Shown here piece after piece: positions 43,988 through 56,200 of a DNA stretch of 64,000 nucleotides. Position 1 is the first letter of the stretch. Each line of letters begins with the position of its first letter. Source of the DNA: Nemertoderma westbladi (taxonomy: Eukaryota; Xenacoelomorpha; Nemertodermatida; Nemertodermatidae). A model generated the notes under the pieces. The model was not told the DNA's origin. It made no database searches and was given only the letters and a program-made list of their open reading frames with translations. The position numbers and the translations under genes were made by a program. The stretch spans positions 1-64,000 of the forward strand of contig JAUCBJ010001398.1 in the NCBI GenBank assembly GCA_032718475.1. The letters are read 5' to 3'.

Positions 43988-45194
43988 CATACGTTATTAT
44001 ACAACTTTTATAATATGTTATTTTCAAAACACGAATTATTTATTGCGACTTATTATTTGTGGTTTACTATATTATTTTCTTACACTTTCGAATAATACCT
44101 ATTCGTTTCTTTAATGTGGTAAAATCTTTAAATTGTTGGATGTGTAAATGACGTTATATATGTATCAAACACACGTGATGCTGTTGCGAACAAGAATAAG
44201 ACATGCCGGTATAGTTATACATTATAGCAGTAATAATTAATAAATAATGTATTAATTAATTAATTATTATTAATGTTACTCTAAGTTAGAGGGAACTACC
44301 CGAAGTGTAAAGTGGTCATCCTAATGTATAAAGTGCAACAAACACTATAGTAATATAATGTAGTAAGTAAAATATATATTTTCCGTTGTTACGTAAAGTA
44401 TTTTTATTGACTATTTAATACGGTGTAGGTAACAGCAACAGTCCGGTGCCCCCTAGCAATAATTAATTCATTCATTCATTTATCCCGTGTATTTGTTGGT
44501 GGAGGTGAAGCTTCTATTTAAAGCGCCCATGTTACCCAGACCACTGGTTTCTTAACTGTCACTTACACTATTTGAACACCATAACCCCGCTCCCCGATTA
44601 TGTTACATTTGTTGAATTTTCTGGTTAGACCTCTGTTGGGGTGGCTTGTGGCCACCTTCCTGGCGCCACCGTATCATTTAGAGACACGGCGTTCTTCACA
44701 GTTGGATGAGACTCTCTGTCTGTAACCTCTCAACCAACCCGCACATTAATCTCAAATTGGAACTGTAGGCTGGGGAAGGTATCACGTTGCCCAGTTGATT
44801 GAAGTTTGTATTGCGTAACGCCATTTGGGGTCTATTTGAAGCGTAGCGGGGTGCTAAACTAACCTTTGCCATTGACAGATGTCTCCGCTTTCAGACAACT
44901 TGAGAGAACATGCTAGGTGCTAGACTGTAGCTGCAGTTGAACTGTAACAAAATGAATTCGATTATCGTTTTACTACATATACGTAGACGGTAGACCTCTA
45001 TGCGATGTGTCCCTGTTGTACACCGTACACGTGTATCGTACCCCGCTGCATCCATGAGTGCAAAATATAATTTACTTTCGATAATTTTACATAATCTTTA
45101 CTTCCTAACAAACCAAAGTAAAACATCCTGTGAAATGCAATTATTATTCATGTGGAATTTATAATATGTAATTACATATTTGTTTATATTTCAG
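43988..45194. other. Spacer or first intron upstream of the Kelch gene
   Basis: No coding exon recognised. It ends in a good acceptor, TTTATATTTCAG (45183-45194), 12 bases before the Kelch ATG, so an untranslated first exon or a trans-spliced leader probably joins here. Confidence 0.45.
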
Positions 45195-45206
45195 TGTGAA
45201 TGAATA

Positions 45207-47991
45207 ATGAATGACAGTAACAGTGACCCACAGTCTCAGCTGAAGACCCTAGGGCCCGTACCAGACTACGCCAGCAACCTACTATATCTTCTCCGCACCG
45301 ACCACTCTCTCTCTGACGTCACACTGGTATCCTCCAATGGGGAGGAGTTTCCTTGCCATCGGGCCGTTATCGCCTCCCAGTCTCTATACTTCAAGGCGAT
45401 GTTCACCTCAACTATGAGAGAAAGTAACGAGAGGACGGTTCACTTTCAGGTTAATATTATAACTCAAACACAGAAATATCAAACGGTTAAAAATAAATAT
45501 TAATGTGATTTTAATTAAATTATAAGTAGTTCGTGTTATTAATACTCTCATAAATCAATATCATTTATTTCTATTACGATTTTCAGATTAAATTTTTATT
45601 TAATTTCAAAATCTATCATATAAGCCAATAAGTAAATAACCATCAAAATTATCTTAAACTATATAATTATTGTGCCCATATTAATGCCCCCCCCCCCCCC
45701 CCCACAGGACATACACGCGTCTACATTATCCACCCTGGTAGAATTTATCTACACGGGTCGTCTGCTGTTGAACCTCCGCTGTCTCGAGGACGTGGTCGGC
45801 GCTGTGAGCTACCTCCAGATGCGTCCGGCAGCGCTGCTATGCGGCCAATTCATCCGGGATTCGCTCTCCCTGGAGACCTGCGTGACACTGCTGAACTGCG
45901 CGGAGACCCTGGTGGGGCTGGCTGACGGACTGATTGAACCCATTCGGATTTACATCCTCAACAACTTCGATTACTTCCTCGTCCGCGGGTTTCATCATGA
46001 ACTCTCTCTGAATCAACTAATCGGGTTTATTTCTTCCGATTCGGTTGTCATTTCAAACGAATTGTTTCTGTTGGATAAAGTTATCGAGTGGACCAACTTA
46101 CGGAGTCCTTCCGCCGCTGGTGAGGCGGATCTTATTAGTCGTATTCGATTTACTTTGATTCCTCCGAATATTCTAGAAAGTATGTTGTCTAGCAACGACG
46201 AGGAGGGTGGGGAGTCCTGGTTGATAGGGAAACACCCGCCTCTCAAGGAGTCTATCGAGTCGGCATTGGCGTATCACAAGTCCCCCCATCGGCAAGTCGG
46301 ACTGGATTCCGAGACGACTCGAATTCGTTCCGACCAGGAGAAACTCGTCTGCGTAACCCCGGCCAGCTTTCGGTCTACGTCGCAACTCGCGACTTTCTGT
46401 TGGCGTTGCTTCACGTGGCGCGGCTACGTGACCACGGTCCCGCCCTTCGGGGGGAGCAACTTCCGGTCGACGGTTTCTCTCGCCGTCATCGCGAACTTCC
46501 TCTACGTCGGCGTCGGGACGCTGCTCTACCGGTACGACCCCGCGCACGACGCGTGGTTGCGCGCGGCCGCTATGCGTCACACGCGTCACGACTTCGCGTT
46601 GTCCGCTTTGGACGGGCGGCTGTACGCGGTGGGCGGCTACGCGCAGCATGCCAGCGAGCAGGGACACATACTGCACTCGGTGGAGCGCTACGAGCCGGAT
46701 CGCAACGAGTGGATCGAGGTTGCCCCGACCCCGGTTGCCGTTACCAACCAGGCCAACTGCGTCTGCGACGGCAGTATGTACCTCTCCGGCGGGTACAAGT
46801 CCAACTTCGAATTCCAGTCGGTGATGCTTCGATACGACCCGACCACGGTATCCGATCCGGCGACGGTTTTGGCTGCGGACCCGGATACGGTACCGGACCC
46901 GGACTCAGTACCGACCGGTTCCTGGAAAGTTTGCGCGCCCATGCCGGAAGCCAAGACCTACCATCGTATGGTAGCCTACAAGGGTCGCGTTTACACATTC
47001 GGGGGTCTGTGTAAGTCAATGGAATTGAACAACTACCATTCGACCCCATTGGTTCATTGCTACACCCCCTGGACTGACTCCTGGGTTGCCTTGGATACGG
47101 AGATGCCTAAACCGCTATATCGTTGCCAGGTATATCGTAATTATTCATTATTTAATTACTTTCATTTCGCTTTCATTCTCCCGATTCAATCATGAATAGG
47201 GAGTCGTAATGTTGCCTAACTTGAATTACTTTACATACTAATGAGTTTTATTATATTTGGTTGACAAATGAGTGGATGTGGCCTAATTGCGGTCTCTGGG
47301 TTGGAGGAGATAATAGTCCTTTTATTGAGTCAGGTGGAACACACCGGAATCTTTTAATATTTTACATTAACAACATATCAGAATATTTACTTTATCGCAT
47401 TGTTCAGACAGTCTATATTAGTTAAGTAGATAATTGATATATGCGAATTAAGACTCCCATCGCTCTATAATAACACCAAATAACTAAGTAAATTGAGCGA
47501 ATCTGACATATTATAACAAATAATTGTCTATAAACGTTACTTTCGGTAACCTTTATGACTCATTGGCTCAATCTACTTGCCTGTTTATTTCAGTTTAGTT
47601 ACAGTTTACATGATATTATTATTATTATTGTTGTGACGTCACTATATCCATGTATCGCAGTCATTACATGTATCGCCGTTTGTATAATTGTATGTAAGTG
47701 TGATCAGCGGTTATTTATACTATATTTCAGGTGGTTCTGATTGGCCAGGAGGTCTACGTGTGCGGCGGCTACGAACGTCTGTCCCGTTACAGCGAGGAGG
47801 TCTACATCTACGCGATGGAGACTAACCGATGGCGACGTGCCTCCTTCGCGATGCCAATGTCGCCGCCGCTGGCCTGCGCGCTGCTCCGGTTCCCGTCCCA
47901 GAGCACGTGTACGTCGCCGGCGTGTGTAGGCGTAGTGCAGGATACGGGACTGTGGGGCGGGACGCCGGGGGGCTCTGCGACGGCGTGGTAG
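45207..47991 (+). CDS. Kelch-like protein (BTB-BACK-Kelch), three exons
   Basis: Exons 45207-45449, 45708-47129 and 47731-47991 join in phase 0 with GT-AG borders, giving 641 codons, normal for KLHL proteins. The BTB domain (about residues 25-118) shows HSLSDVTLVSSNGEEFPCHR and SLYFKAMFTSTMRES, and is split by intron 1 before DIHASTLSTLVEFIYTGRLL. BACK follows (about 121-255; CVTLLNCAETL, HHELSLNQLIGFISSD). Kelch repeats start near 335, with GG-containing blades at YAVGGYA, YLSGGYK, YTFGGLC and YVCGGYE. Family members recruit substrates to Cullin-3 ubiquitin ligases through BTB-BACK, with Kelch binding the substrate. Unusual is a 28-residue Asp/Pro/Val-rich insert (about 458-485) inside the propeller. 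The last exon ends in a low-complexity Gly/Thr tail just before a minisatellite. Which vertebrate KLHL it matches is not clear to me. Confidence 0.93.
45687..45707 (+). promoter_or_regulatory. Splice acceptor with a pure poly-C tract
   Basis: Seventeen C (45687-45703) followed by ACAG form the acceptor of Kelch exon 2. The homopolymer serves as the whole polypyrimidine tract. Confidence 0.8.
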
Positions 47992-47997
47992 AGCTGG

Positions 47998-48565
47998 GAC
48001 TGGGACACAGTGGTAGCGATGGGACACCGTGGTAGCGATGGACACCGTGGTAGCGATGGACTGGGACACAGTGGTAGCGATGGGACACCGTGGTAGTGAT
48101 GGACACCGTGGTAGCGATGGATACCGTGGTACCGAGGGACTGGGACACATTGGTAGCGATGGGACACCGTGGTACCGATGCATTGGTACACAGTGGTAGC
48201 GATGGGACACCGTGGTACCGAGGGACTGGTACACAGTGATAGCGATGGGACACCGTGGTACCGAGGGACTGGTACACAGTGGTAGCGATGGGACACCGTG
48301 GTAGCGATGGGACACCGAGGGACTGGTACACAGTGGTAGCGATGGGACACCGTGGTACCGAGGGACTGGTACCCAGTGGTAGCGATGGGACACCGTGGTA
48401 GCGATGGGACACCGTGGAACCGAGGGACTGGTACCCAGTGGTAGCGATGGGACACCGTGGTAGCGATGGGACACCGTGGTAGCGATGGGACACCGTGGTA
48501 CCGAGGGACTGGTACACAGTGGTAGCGATGGGACACCGTGGTAGCGATGGGACACAGTATGGTAA
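47998..48565. repeat. Minisatellite just after the Kelch stop codon
   Basis: Interleaved units GTGGTAGCGATGGGACACC (19 bp) and variants with GGTACCGAGGGACTGGTACACA. It begins 7 bp after the stop (47989-47991) and lies before the poly(A) signal, so it is probably transcribed as 3' UTR. Overlapping minus-strand frames are by-products. Confidence 0.93.
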
Positions 48566-48767
48566 CATCGGACTGCGACACCATGGACACATATAGGTAC
48601 TAAAGTGAACATAACTGGTCCTCATTTTAAGTTCACTAAACACAAGTTAAATATTATCCCAGAGTTATTAGAGAAGTTACAGTAGCCAGTCGTAAGTTTC
48701 GAGTCATGTCATTCAGTTGTCAATTATTCATTTCGGGAATATATCATTCGATTATACAGCCAAACAC

Positions 48768-48773
48768 AATAAA
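48768..48773 (+). terminator. Candidate poly(A) signal of the Kelch gene
   Basis: First clear AATAAA after the stop, about 780 bp downstream and past the minisatellite. Confidence 0.5.
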
Positions 48774-48877
48774 TTACTTTGAGTTGGGGCTTACGACGAA
48801 TTCGAAGTTTAATTTGATACAGCTATAGGCATACCCGCCCCTCACAGTGTATTGTAAGTTTACCGTCCTATGCCATG

Positions 48878-48947
48878 ATTGGTCCATGTTTGCTGTTGTG
48901 TTACACTAACTATTGGCTAACTATCAGCCATCCAATCTCCTCATTGG
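48878..48947 (+). promoter_or_regulatory. Cluster of four CCAAT boxes (candidate Lhx2/9 promoter)
   Basis: ATTGG at 48878-48882, 48912-48916 and 48943-48947, and CCAAT at 48932-48936, about 205-275 bp upstream of the first candidate ATG. Such clusters are typical of NF-Y-bound promoters. No clear TATA box. Confidence 0.45.
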
Positions 48948-49152
48948 TTGACTTACTTCTGAAGCTAACAACAGGTCCTTCCTAGTATTTTTACAGTATA
49001 ATATCTTAACGCCAAAATTGTATTGTTAGAATTTGTTTGAATTATAATTTTGTTAGATGGTTATCATCTTGGATTAATATATTAATTGATTGTTTTTCAC
49101 ACTTCATAAATTAACGGTTATTGTTTTCTGACGACTTTTGTTAACTTTTCAA

Positions 49153-49254
49153 ATGGTTCAAATGAAAGAGGAGAATTTAGACTTTTTATCTTCTTTAGAA
49201 TATCTGCCTGTTGAACGAGGTGTAGCGGCTGTACCATACCACCCTCCCAGAATG
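49153..49254 (+). CDS. Lhx2/9 candidate first coding exon
   Basis: ATG followed by 34 codons (MVQMKEENLDFLSSLEYLPV, ending PYHPPRM) and a strong donor, ATG|GTAAGT. It ends in phase 0, matching the start of the LIM1 exon at 53249. The acidic-hydrophobic opening is compatible with the poorly conserved N-terminus of LHX2/9. Too short to be certain by itself; donor quality and phase are the support. Confidence 0.6.
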
Positions 49255-52139
49255 GTAAGTTTTATTTTTTGGTAAACAATGTTTAATGAATTATTGGTAG
49301 TTGTCGTCACCCGAACTCACCAAATATATCGAACATTTTTTTTTGTTGATTTTGGGTATCTTTCACGTCGAATACCGTTATATATTTTCTTCTGGAGTAT
49401 AAGCCTTTTGTAAAGCGTGCTCTTAGTAAGTGCATTAACAAATGACGACTACTTTACTACATTATTTGACGCGTGATCAATTTTAATTCATCCTTTATAA
49501 TTATTATAAATCTTTATCATTTGTCGTATATTTTGTTTGTAAATGATTATTTCTTTTATATATTCATATTATTTATAACTTGAGTTTAATAAAACACATT
49601 TCATTCTGAAATTTAATTTTTAATTTCGAATAAAATTACATATTGTACGAATAGCCTATGCGCTATCTATTTGATAAGATTGATAATAATGCTGATTTAT
49701 ATATTGATTAGTTCTATTCTCAATTATTAATCATCGGGGCGCTCGTATACTTTAAAATGCTTTGCATTGTAATCGTATAGTGCTAGTGATATATACTAAG
49801 CTTAAAAAATAAGTTAATTAAATTGTATACTTAAGATGAAGTTCTAGTTTGTTCTAGTCACCACTGGAATATTATTGGCAATAGCATTCTCGGGCTTCTA
49901 TACAGCTTTCGCACTTCGTATTTCTTCATCTTACACTTAACGGCAGCCTATGCTACTACCGAGCCACTACTGATGCTATGTGCTAGTATACATTGGTGCT
50001 ATATACACAGTTATACAATAACAGACAGACGGTATCGGACTTCCAACAGAAAGAAAGTAAGAAACCCTGACATTTCGGCTGGCAGCAATACGTCAGTTAC
50101 AAGACATGGGACGCTGTTTAGTTGTTATTATATTATTTACAGAGCGAACTAATAGTTTGCATTTGCACCAACACACTTACTTCTATCCCAGTTAGTGAAT
50201 TATCATTCTTATTATAGTGAAAGTGTATTGCAATATTGTTATAATGAACTCTAGTTATAAAAGTAAAGTCATGTTTTTGGTAAACGTAAAGCATTAAATA
50301 ATTGCCATAAAATGTGAATGAATTAATGAATTAGCGACAATATCGCGTTTAATGTGTCAACATGAACCTCTCCCATCCATCAGCCGTTGTCGCAACAACT
50401 CGGTTACAGTCCCGTATTCGTGAATCCTTGACTACTTTAGGAGTTCCCAGAATAATCCGTTGACAGTGTAAGCCTCCACTATTAGTAATCGTCGACCTTG
50501 GCGCATAAAACGGCACCCTTTACCGAATTATAGGCCCTTAATCCTCGAGTCCAAACCACATTGAATAGTATTCCGGTAGTTTATTTTGTGTCAAATCGTC
50601 AAAGAGGTATCAATTTGTGTTCTTTCTTAGATTTGTAATCCTTATTTATGCGTATTTTATTTATTAAGCCTTTGTTGTTGTCGCAAAAAGTAGCCATATT
50701 TTGGGTGTCAACTCTCTAGTCGTATTTTATTGTGTGTGTTGATTAACAACTTTCTATTTTTAATATTTTCCTATCAAGAATACATTGACATATTTTTTGT
50801 CAACTCCATGACCCCGCCCGCATCCCGACTTTAAGTTCCTGCTCTTACAGTCAATCCGATGATAACCAATGTTAAAATTGTCGGGGTCATGTAAAATTTT
50901 AGTCTCGTTTCGACTTGTTTTTTTTGGAACTTTCTGAGCCCCGTTTGCATCCAGCCACGAGGTTGCCTCTCATTCACCGTTTGTTTCTCCACACATTTCG
51001 TTGATAAATAAATTATTATTCTACTCCATTCCGACGCTCAACTTATTGAAATTTCAATAAACCCCGAAGGGACGAGCCCTGCCCCGTTTAACCAACAGCC
51101 GAGCGATATTGCTTCCCGAATCAATGTGTTTCTCGCGATTTCATAACACATCAGGATATTAAAACAACTGCGATATTAATCCGTCTGCGTCGGCCTTCCA
51201 GATATACTAGGCTGTTTAAATGTCCGCGGAATTTGGGCTCTTGGTGATTTACTATATTTCCCCAAGAATTAATATCATATATACAGCGATGAAATATTGC
51301 AAAGGGAATGTCAGCTTGCAACCGGTAACTGTATGTGTGTGTAGAAGTTGTTGCAGTAATATTATACATTGCAGGTTCTTGGTAGAAATTTTAGTCAATT
51401 TAAAGATTCAAAATAAATTTCATATAATATAAATGGTTATTTCATATTCGAATTCATAATATACTATTATTTTGTACTTTATGCCGACACTCACCTTCAT
51501 TTTCTTCAATTTTTCACTATCATCACTTTTATCCACGCTACGCATGAATGAATGTGGCAGTTAGCAATGGAGGTCCATCATTTATTGGCGAGATATTTTG
51601 TTTTGAAGCGTTTCGCCGGGCTTTATGAGGCCCACTTCTAGTCTGGAATAGAACACGAAACTTGTTTTCAACCTTTAGGTGTTAAAGAGTGCCACAGAGT
51701 GGGTTGCTGAGAGCTTCAGGGCTCCGGGCTGGGTTGTATGGGTCCTGGACAAGGCTGCTAGAACCGGGCCCTGCATGACACTGAGATATCCCCCCAGTGT
51801 TCTACCGAGGTTGCATTGAGTATTTGTATAGTGAGGCCTGCGTTAAGAAGATCTTTTATGGTGGTTTGGCAGGCCTTACACAGTTTCTTATAGGGGCCCC
51901 ACTCTGGCTTAAGAGGGCCCCTTTTGTACTATGAGCTTTTATATAAGACTGGTTGTAGGTTGGCCCCTCGGTTCACTATTATATTTTGTGCTTCAGAGCG
52001 CGGTTGCCCGAATTGTAAAGTTTGTTGTTGAATTTCTATCTGAAGTTAGAAAACTTTAAAATTTATGGATTATTGAACTTAATATTGAAAACATTGATAA
52101 TATTACATAATTATTGAATTTATCTTTTGTATAACTCAG
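49255..52139 (+). other. Lhx2/9 first intron or promoter region
   Basis: AT-rich. No repeat family recognised and no other exon seen. GC-richer DNA at 51650-51970 precedes the second N-terminal exon. Confidence 0.5.
51937..51947 (+). promoter_or_regulatory. TATA-like box before the second N-terminal exon
   Basis: TTTTATATAAG, about 240 bp before the ATG at 52179. It would fit an alternative promoter. Confidence 0.3.
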
Positions 52140-52178
52140 CTGCTGACGTTTTCTTATTATTTATTATATTCGCCCACA

Positions 52179-52373
52179 ATGACTGAGATTTTATCTTCGG
52201 AAGGTCCGACCCAATTTAATTCCCATTGGAGATCCTCGCCCATTGTGTTTAGTAGTAAGAAGATAAAACAGGAGTTGAAAGAAGATAGCAAATCTCCTGT
52301 ATCAAATAATAATTATTCCGTCGCTCAAAATCACCCACATCTTGTATTGCATCAAACTAATCTTAATATTAAG
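52179..52373 (+). CDS. Lhx2/9 second N-terminal exon (alternative or internal)
   Basis: 65 codons from MTEILSSEG to TNLNIK, then donor AAG|GTAACC, in phase 0 with the LIM1 exon. It includes KKIKQELKED, where I-K-Q-E is a possible SUMO acceptor (psi-K-x-E). Either it is an alternative first exon using this ATG, or an internal exon. An acceptor (TTTTGTATAACTCAG, ending 52139) would add 13 open codons in phase with the exon at 49153. Confidence 0.6.
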
Positions 52374-52825
52374 GTAACCAAATTGTTTAATTTTAATTAT
52401 TTTTTATTAAATTTGGCGTATCAATATATGAGTTCAATACTTTGGTAAATCATTGAGTTGTGTGCAGCGACCTATGACAAAGGAGTAAGCCTTGTACAAC
52501 GTCTTCCACAATGATCAATATTTGATGAAAATGAAATCAGAAATTCTTATTATATTGGGTGTGGAATATGGCCTGCGAATGTGTTATTATCATTAACACA
52601 ATTTTGTTGATATTTTTTTTAGTTTATTTTTAATTCATTTTAATTATATTTTTTGTTCGTCAAATTTAGCAAAAGTTAAGTTTCGGTATGCTTGAAACAC
52701 GAAACACTGGAGACATCCCAATACCTTTTATCCCTTGGCTGTTACCAGTAAGGCAGGGGGGCACACTAACTCCCAAGGTCGAATACTTTCACTATACAAC
52801 CCTTCTATTTACTCCGCTATCAGTC

Positions 52826-53015
52826 AGTAGTCAGGTCCCCATTATGCCGCTGGGTTGATGAAACCACTAATTTCTAAATTGTATTTCTTACGGACACCAC
52901 AGTGCGAAAATTATACAGAATTAATTAATACATTGAAAATTATACATTTGAACCTGCCTGCCCAACACAATAGTGAAAGTATTTCAGGTGCGATATCCAT
53001 TCGGACACCCTGGGA
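52826..53015 (-). mobile_element. Degenerate SINE copy
   Basis: Follows the 30.7-kb SINE in order: AGGTCCCCATTATGCCGCTG, then an altered core (ACGGACACCACAGTGCGAAA), a decayed B-box and a final TCCATTCGGACACC. It lies in the intron before the LIM1 exon. Confidence 0.6.
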
Positions 53016-53248
53016 CACTTAATAAGTGGGCGTAGTGTGGTCGTTAAAATCGTGACAATGTTAAACAGAGGTGGGCGTAGTTAAAATACAGGCATTATTG
53101 GAAAGGCGAGGATGATCTACCAATCTACCTTGGGTGTCCTCATAAAGTTATACTGTATTTTTTTATTTATGTGCGAAAGTAATATTAAATTACAAAGATA
53201 TGCGTTATTTTTTTGAATCGCGACGTTTATATCTAACTTTATTCTCAG

Positions 53249-56200
53249 GTGTGTCGCGACGAGAAACCTTTCCAGTGCGCTGGATGTTTGGGACGAATAT
53301 TCGATAGAGTTTACCTCGACGCAGTAGACAAACAGTGGCATCTAAACTGCCTCAAATGTTCCCAATGCAAAATCCCTTTAGACTCGGAACTAACTTGCTT
53401 CACTAAGGACGGCAATATATACTGCAAGGATGACTATTTCAAGTGAGTTGTTTGTAAAAGACCCTAAATTATTTGCATTGTGTCTTTGTTACCGGTCAAT
53501 AAATCACATTTCATTGTCTGTAGAAGTCTGTATGAGAGATTTACGCGGTTACTGGTTGATGGGTGACCATAAAACATGCATACAATCTCCTTATCGACCC
53601 ATCTAGGCCCTCATATACCTCTTCTATTGGCTTTATTGCGTCCTGTAAGTAGTTAATTACAGTGTACTTTAGAGCCCGAGCTCTGGTGTAGATGGCTCTT
53701 CTCCAATGCATCTCATGTTAGCACCATTTATATTTTTCAATTGGAATAGCGTCCTCCTCGATCTATATATGGCTCGGGGGTTTTCAGGTTACGTTCCGTT
53801 TAATCGATCTCGGATTGTTTGTCCGTGCGGATCTATCCGTCCGTACAACACCTGGCTCACAGGCAGGTTCCTCGCCGCCGTAAAGCCAACATTATTTAAA
53901 GGTTGCCACGCCCTTCTGTTCTGTACCATACTTTTGAACTAATTGAGAGGTTGATGCGGAGACCGGTTGATGTTATAGTTTTATTTAGATTTTATTTCGG
54001 TATAAAATATATGCCTCATGGGATGCGAGAGTGAGAAACGACATCGGTAAAAAGCAAAAATATTTGTGTATGTACTATTTAATGAACCATGACCGAGGGG
54101 GCCCCACGTTTTATAAATTACATTTACATACAATGTTTGGGTTGCCCAAGAGTCCAGGGTATCAGATCAGCTGCTATATGCCCTTTATCTAGGCCATTCA
54201 TTGTGAGGGGTCGTCGCCAACCATATACCGGCCCAACCTTCTGACCTAGGCTATATTACCGGGTTTGTTTTCCGTGGCTGGTCTCCTATTGTGCCCTTCC
54301 CCAGCCGTATCTTTTGTTCGAGTTTGCATTGTCCATTCCCTTCTGCCTCTCTTGATCTCTCCTTATCTCAGTGAGTGGACGGGCCTCTATTAATGTATAG
54401 CCTAGCCTAGGTTGTGGTCTGTATGCGACCGCAACCATGTTTATAACGGTGCTATAACCAATAACGTTTTGTTAGGGCGTGGTAGGATTCTCATTCTATT
54501 CCGAAATCTCCTAGTCTCTCTCATGTTGTTCTCGCATCGAATCGTAATGTAATTTAATGAATTTATTTTTTATTCCAAATAATAATTTTATATTTTGAGG
54601 GTAAATTTAATTTTGAAAAATACCTTTTTTGACAATATATTTTTTAATAAGAAATTAATTTTAAATTAGGTGCGCAATAAGTGCACCTAATTTTTAGCCT
54701 TTCACTAAAGTGGAAAGTGTGTGATATCAGCGGTCTCTCGCAGCGATTATCTAGTCCACCTGTTAAGATCACTGATTAGTTTTGAGGTTTAGTCGATACA
54801 TTGTTTGTTTCCTATTGTGTGGTGTTACTACGTCAATTACTCAGCGAGTTATTAATAAACATCCCTCCGTCATCCTTTCTCCTCCCCACCTGCGGACTGT
54901 TACTGATGGCCCTCATTATCCCTTGCACCGTACCTCTTTACCTTTAATTTATCGACACAACCTTTGGTCTCTATGTAACGGGTTTTTGTTGCACCTTTTT
55001 TTAATGGGGTCTCTCAATCAATAAAGACAACAAGGCATTGCTTTTATTAACTTCGGCTTGACCATTCGACAGGCAAAATCTCTAAATTTTCGAATCTTCT
55101 GTCCATTTATTGTCCCTCATGAGCGGTAAGAAAGTATAGATCTCGTGATAGAATACTATGCATCCGTATTGTACGATTTTATAGTGAAATTAATTTCATA
55201 CATAGGTGATGTCCTTCGCATACTATTTTAATTGACAATTAATACTTTTAATGGGGACTTGTATTAAATGCCTCATGTTTAGGAATTTCACACTGACTTA
55301 GGTTTTCAAATGTATCTGCCTAAGATAGATACTATTTCTACTTATGCGAGAGTAATGTGTTGCAGAATAACGCTATAGGTAGTAACAGGTGTCCGTTCAT
55401 TAACGGTCACTTCGTATATATTGTGGATGGATATTATTTATGCGAGCTTAATTTTATGGCCAGTATGACACTGTAACGGGCTTTCAACCCGGTGATCACC
55501 GCCATGTTTTTGCTCAATTAGTGGCGAGCTATTATCTTGTAAATACGGACCCTACACCTGTGGACTGACTCTATCAGGGGTGAATGAATAACCAATATTA
55601 CTTTACTTGTCACCAACGTACAGGCCTCTTTGCGATCCTGGCCCCGGCCTGTCCTGTTCAGGATATTCTTAATTTTGTCGCTTTTTATACTCGCGGTATT
55701 TCGGACTAAATTCATGCCAATCTATCAATTGAGCTTGATATATAGCTTAGGAATAACTATAATAATAATAATAATAATAATAATACCTGATGGTATGTTA
55801 TCATAACATCAGATGTTGGAAAAAATTATTTAAAAAAATTATTAATTATTACAAATTAATTCATGTTCCTCAATGCTCTCATCGTATCACATATCCAAAC
55901 ATTAAGTTGTGGTTAAATTGTTATATCTGTCAGTAATTTTATACATTTAATTTTGTCTTTTGTATAGAAGATTCTCCGTAAAGCGATGTTCACGTTGCAA
56001 CACCGGCATTGGGAGTAGAGAGATGATAATGCGAGCCAAGGACTTCGTCTACCATTTGCAGTGCTTCTCGTGCGCCACGTGTCACAAATCCCTCAGCACA
56101 GGCGACGAATTCGGAATGCGGGACACCATTATATTCTGCAGGTATTAATAAAATAATTGAAATAATATAATATATTAATTTATTGATCATAAACAAATAA

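Noticed and set aside
43409-43990. 193-codon minus frame of IVQVNSI repeats
   Set aside because: Direct by-product of the 21-bp satellite; no start context, domain or splice signals.
46400-47014. 204-codon plus frame rich in Arg overlapping the Kelch exon
   Set aside because: Alternative frame of a GC-rich coding exon; the Kelch frame has clear blades and splice sites.
47704-48643. Three overlapping minus frames of 260-302 codons with CHRYH/VPSLP-type repeats
   Set aside because: Antisense reading of the minisatellite after the Kelch gene and of Kelch exon 3.
53706-53942. 78-codon frame inside the LIM1-LIM2 intron
   Set aside because: No splice sites in phase with the LIM exons; the LIM exons join perfectly without it.
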